Origin: an uncultured Actinomycetes bacterium
GTDB taxonomy: Bacteria > Actinomycetota > Actinomycetes > Nanopelagicales > Nanopelagicaceae
Direction of reading: 5' to 3'
NCBI GenBank assembly: GCA_903892335.1
Contig: CAITID010000031.1
Coordinates: 1-13,509, forward strand
Length of the DNA stretch: 13,509 bases
Made by a program: the position numbers and the translations under genes. This document shows positions 12,938 to 13,509 of the stretch, in pieces (positions within the stretch are counted from its first letter, which is position 1; each line of letters starts with the position of its first letter). The notes beneath the pieces were generated by a model. It was not told where the DNA came from. It was given only the letters and a program-made list of their open reading frames with translations, and did not search any database.

Positions 12938-13402
12938 ATGAGCGCAAGAGCAGAAATAATTGATACCGGTGAAGAGTATTTCTATAAAGCACAATTAATA
13001 ATCAATCGACCAGCTTCAGAGATTTTTCAATTTCTGGCTCATCCCAAAAACCATTCATTGATGGATGGTTCCGGCATGGTGAAAGGTTCCTTTGCAGGGC
13101 CATCTAAATTATTCCTAGGTGCAAAATTTGGGATGAAGATGAAGCAAGGGTTGCCCTACGCTATTAGCAATCAAGTAATTGAGTTTAAAGAAGATAACGC
13201 AATCGCCTGGCAACATTTATTACACAACGTTTGGCGCTATGAGTTGAATAAAATAGATGAGAACACTACAAAGGTGACGGAGTCTTGGGATGCAAGGCGT
13301 GCCCGGGGATTGTGGTTTATTAAAAAACGCAAGCCGCAAAATTGGGTGCCAAAGGCTATGGGTAAGAGTTTGGTGATGCTTAAAGAAATTATGGAAAAAT
13401 GA
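12938..13402 (+). CDS. SRPBCC-fold (polyketide cyclase/START-like) protein
   Basis: A 154-residue soluble protein with the helix-grip pattern: an early strand with the typical INRPASEIFQFLAHPKNHSLMDGSG segment (about 23-47), alternating strands forming the curved sheet in the middle (ISNQVIEFKEDNAIAWQHLL, then the next strand WRYELNKI), and a long C-terminal helix (KAMGKSLVMLKEIMEK). Such proteins enclose a hydrophobic ligand pocket; ligand and reaction here cannot be told. The C-terminal section WDARRARGLWFIKKRKPQNW is notably basic and aromatic. AGGCGG lies 5 nt before the ATG. The gene is 15 nt after ctaF and so probably on the same transcript, though a link with the oxidase is not implied. 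Its TGA overlaps the next ATG. Confidence 0.8.
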   Translation: MSARAEIIDTGEEYFYKAQLIINRPASEIFQFLAHPKNHSLMDGSGMVKGSFAGPSKLFLGAKFGMKMKQGLPYAISNQVIEFKEDNAIAWQHLLHNVWRYELNKIDENTTKVTESWDARRARGLWFIKKRKPQNWVPKAMGKSLVMLKEIMEK

Positions 13403-13509
13403 TTAAACCCATTGCTACCGATAGTGCAATCGATCAGTTGGCAGAGTCAACTATCTCAAAGGCAAAACAATTAATCTTTGAGTCTGTTCCCAACTTAAAA
13501 TTAAAGGAT
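13399..13509 (+). CDS. Start of an unidentified gene, cut by the window end
   Basis: An ATG at 13399 overlaps the SRPBCC stop as ATGA and opens a frame that stays open for 37 codons to the edge (MIKPIATDSAIDQLAESTIS...). The fragment is soluble and looks alpha-helical. The overlap type, used repeatedly in this window, is the main support that it is real. I do not recognise the family. Confidence 0.6.
   Translation, partial: MIKPIATDSAIDQLAESTISKAKQLIFESVPNLKLKD

Noticed and set aside
1..13509. Mobile elements, CRISPR arrays, phage genes, rRNA, attachment sites
   Set aside because: No transposase, integrase, long terminal repeats, spaced direct repeats or rRNA-like sequence was seen on either strand.

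Overview
The window reads as a chromosomal segment of a small-genome, rather AT-rich actinobacterium. Three things point to this: the neighbour set DUF3043 protein / HesB-type Fe-S protein / PfkB-type adenosine kinase / CtaC-CtaD-CtaF, which from memory matches the Mycobacterium tuberculosis Rv2206-Rv2199c neighbourhood; an actinobacterial-type cytochrome oxidase subunit IV (CtaF); and a B12-linked ECF operon with a surface protein resembling the Streptomyces SCO2322 type. The modest GC content, very tight packing, 1-4 nt gene overlaps and convergent genes that share stop-codon bases fit a streamlined planktonic lineage such as freshwater acI (Nanopelagicales). The lineage is an inference; no rRNA or marker gene is present.

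Layout: 1-521 (+) is the C-terminal half of gcvT. 487-4424 (-) is a four-gene operon, in transcription order: secreted C-terminally anchored protein, EcfT, double-domain EcfA ATPase, S component. Its leader (about 4425-4677, read on -) carries a cobalamin riboswitch with the B12 box and the conserved core readable by eye, so the operon is most likely a cobalamin or corrinoid importer. 4665-4788 is the remainder of the only long intergenic gap and holds several short inverted repeats. 4789-5790 (+) is an aldo/keto reductase. 5787-7479 (-) is nadA (quinolinate synthase) followed by a DUF3043 membrane protein. 7480-7581 is a divergent control region with a perfect 7-4-7 inverted repeat. 7582-8975 (+) is an ErpA/HesB-type Fe-S protein and an adenosine kinase. 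8972-10036 (-) is a cysteine-desulfurase-like protein whose PLP site looks destroyed although the catalytic-Cys loop is intact. 10087-12922 (+) is ctaC-ctaD-ctaF, encoding an aa3-type cytochrome c oxidase. 12938-13402 (+) is an SRPBCC-fold protein, and an unidentified gene starts at 13399 and runs off the end.

How the parts work together: the right half joins respiration (CtaCDF), Fe-S delivery (ErpA; NadA is a 4Fe-4S enzyme), purine salvage (AdoK) and NAD synthesis (NadA). The left half joins riboswitch-controlled vitamin B12 uptake with one-carbon metabolism (GcvT). There are no mobile elements, CRISPR arrays, rRNAs or tRNAs that I can support. The best leads for follow-up are the desulfurase-like protein without a PLP lysine, the anchored surface protein inside a B12-riboswitch operon, the Shine-Dalgarno hairpin below that riboswitch, and the nadA/erpA operator-like palindrome.
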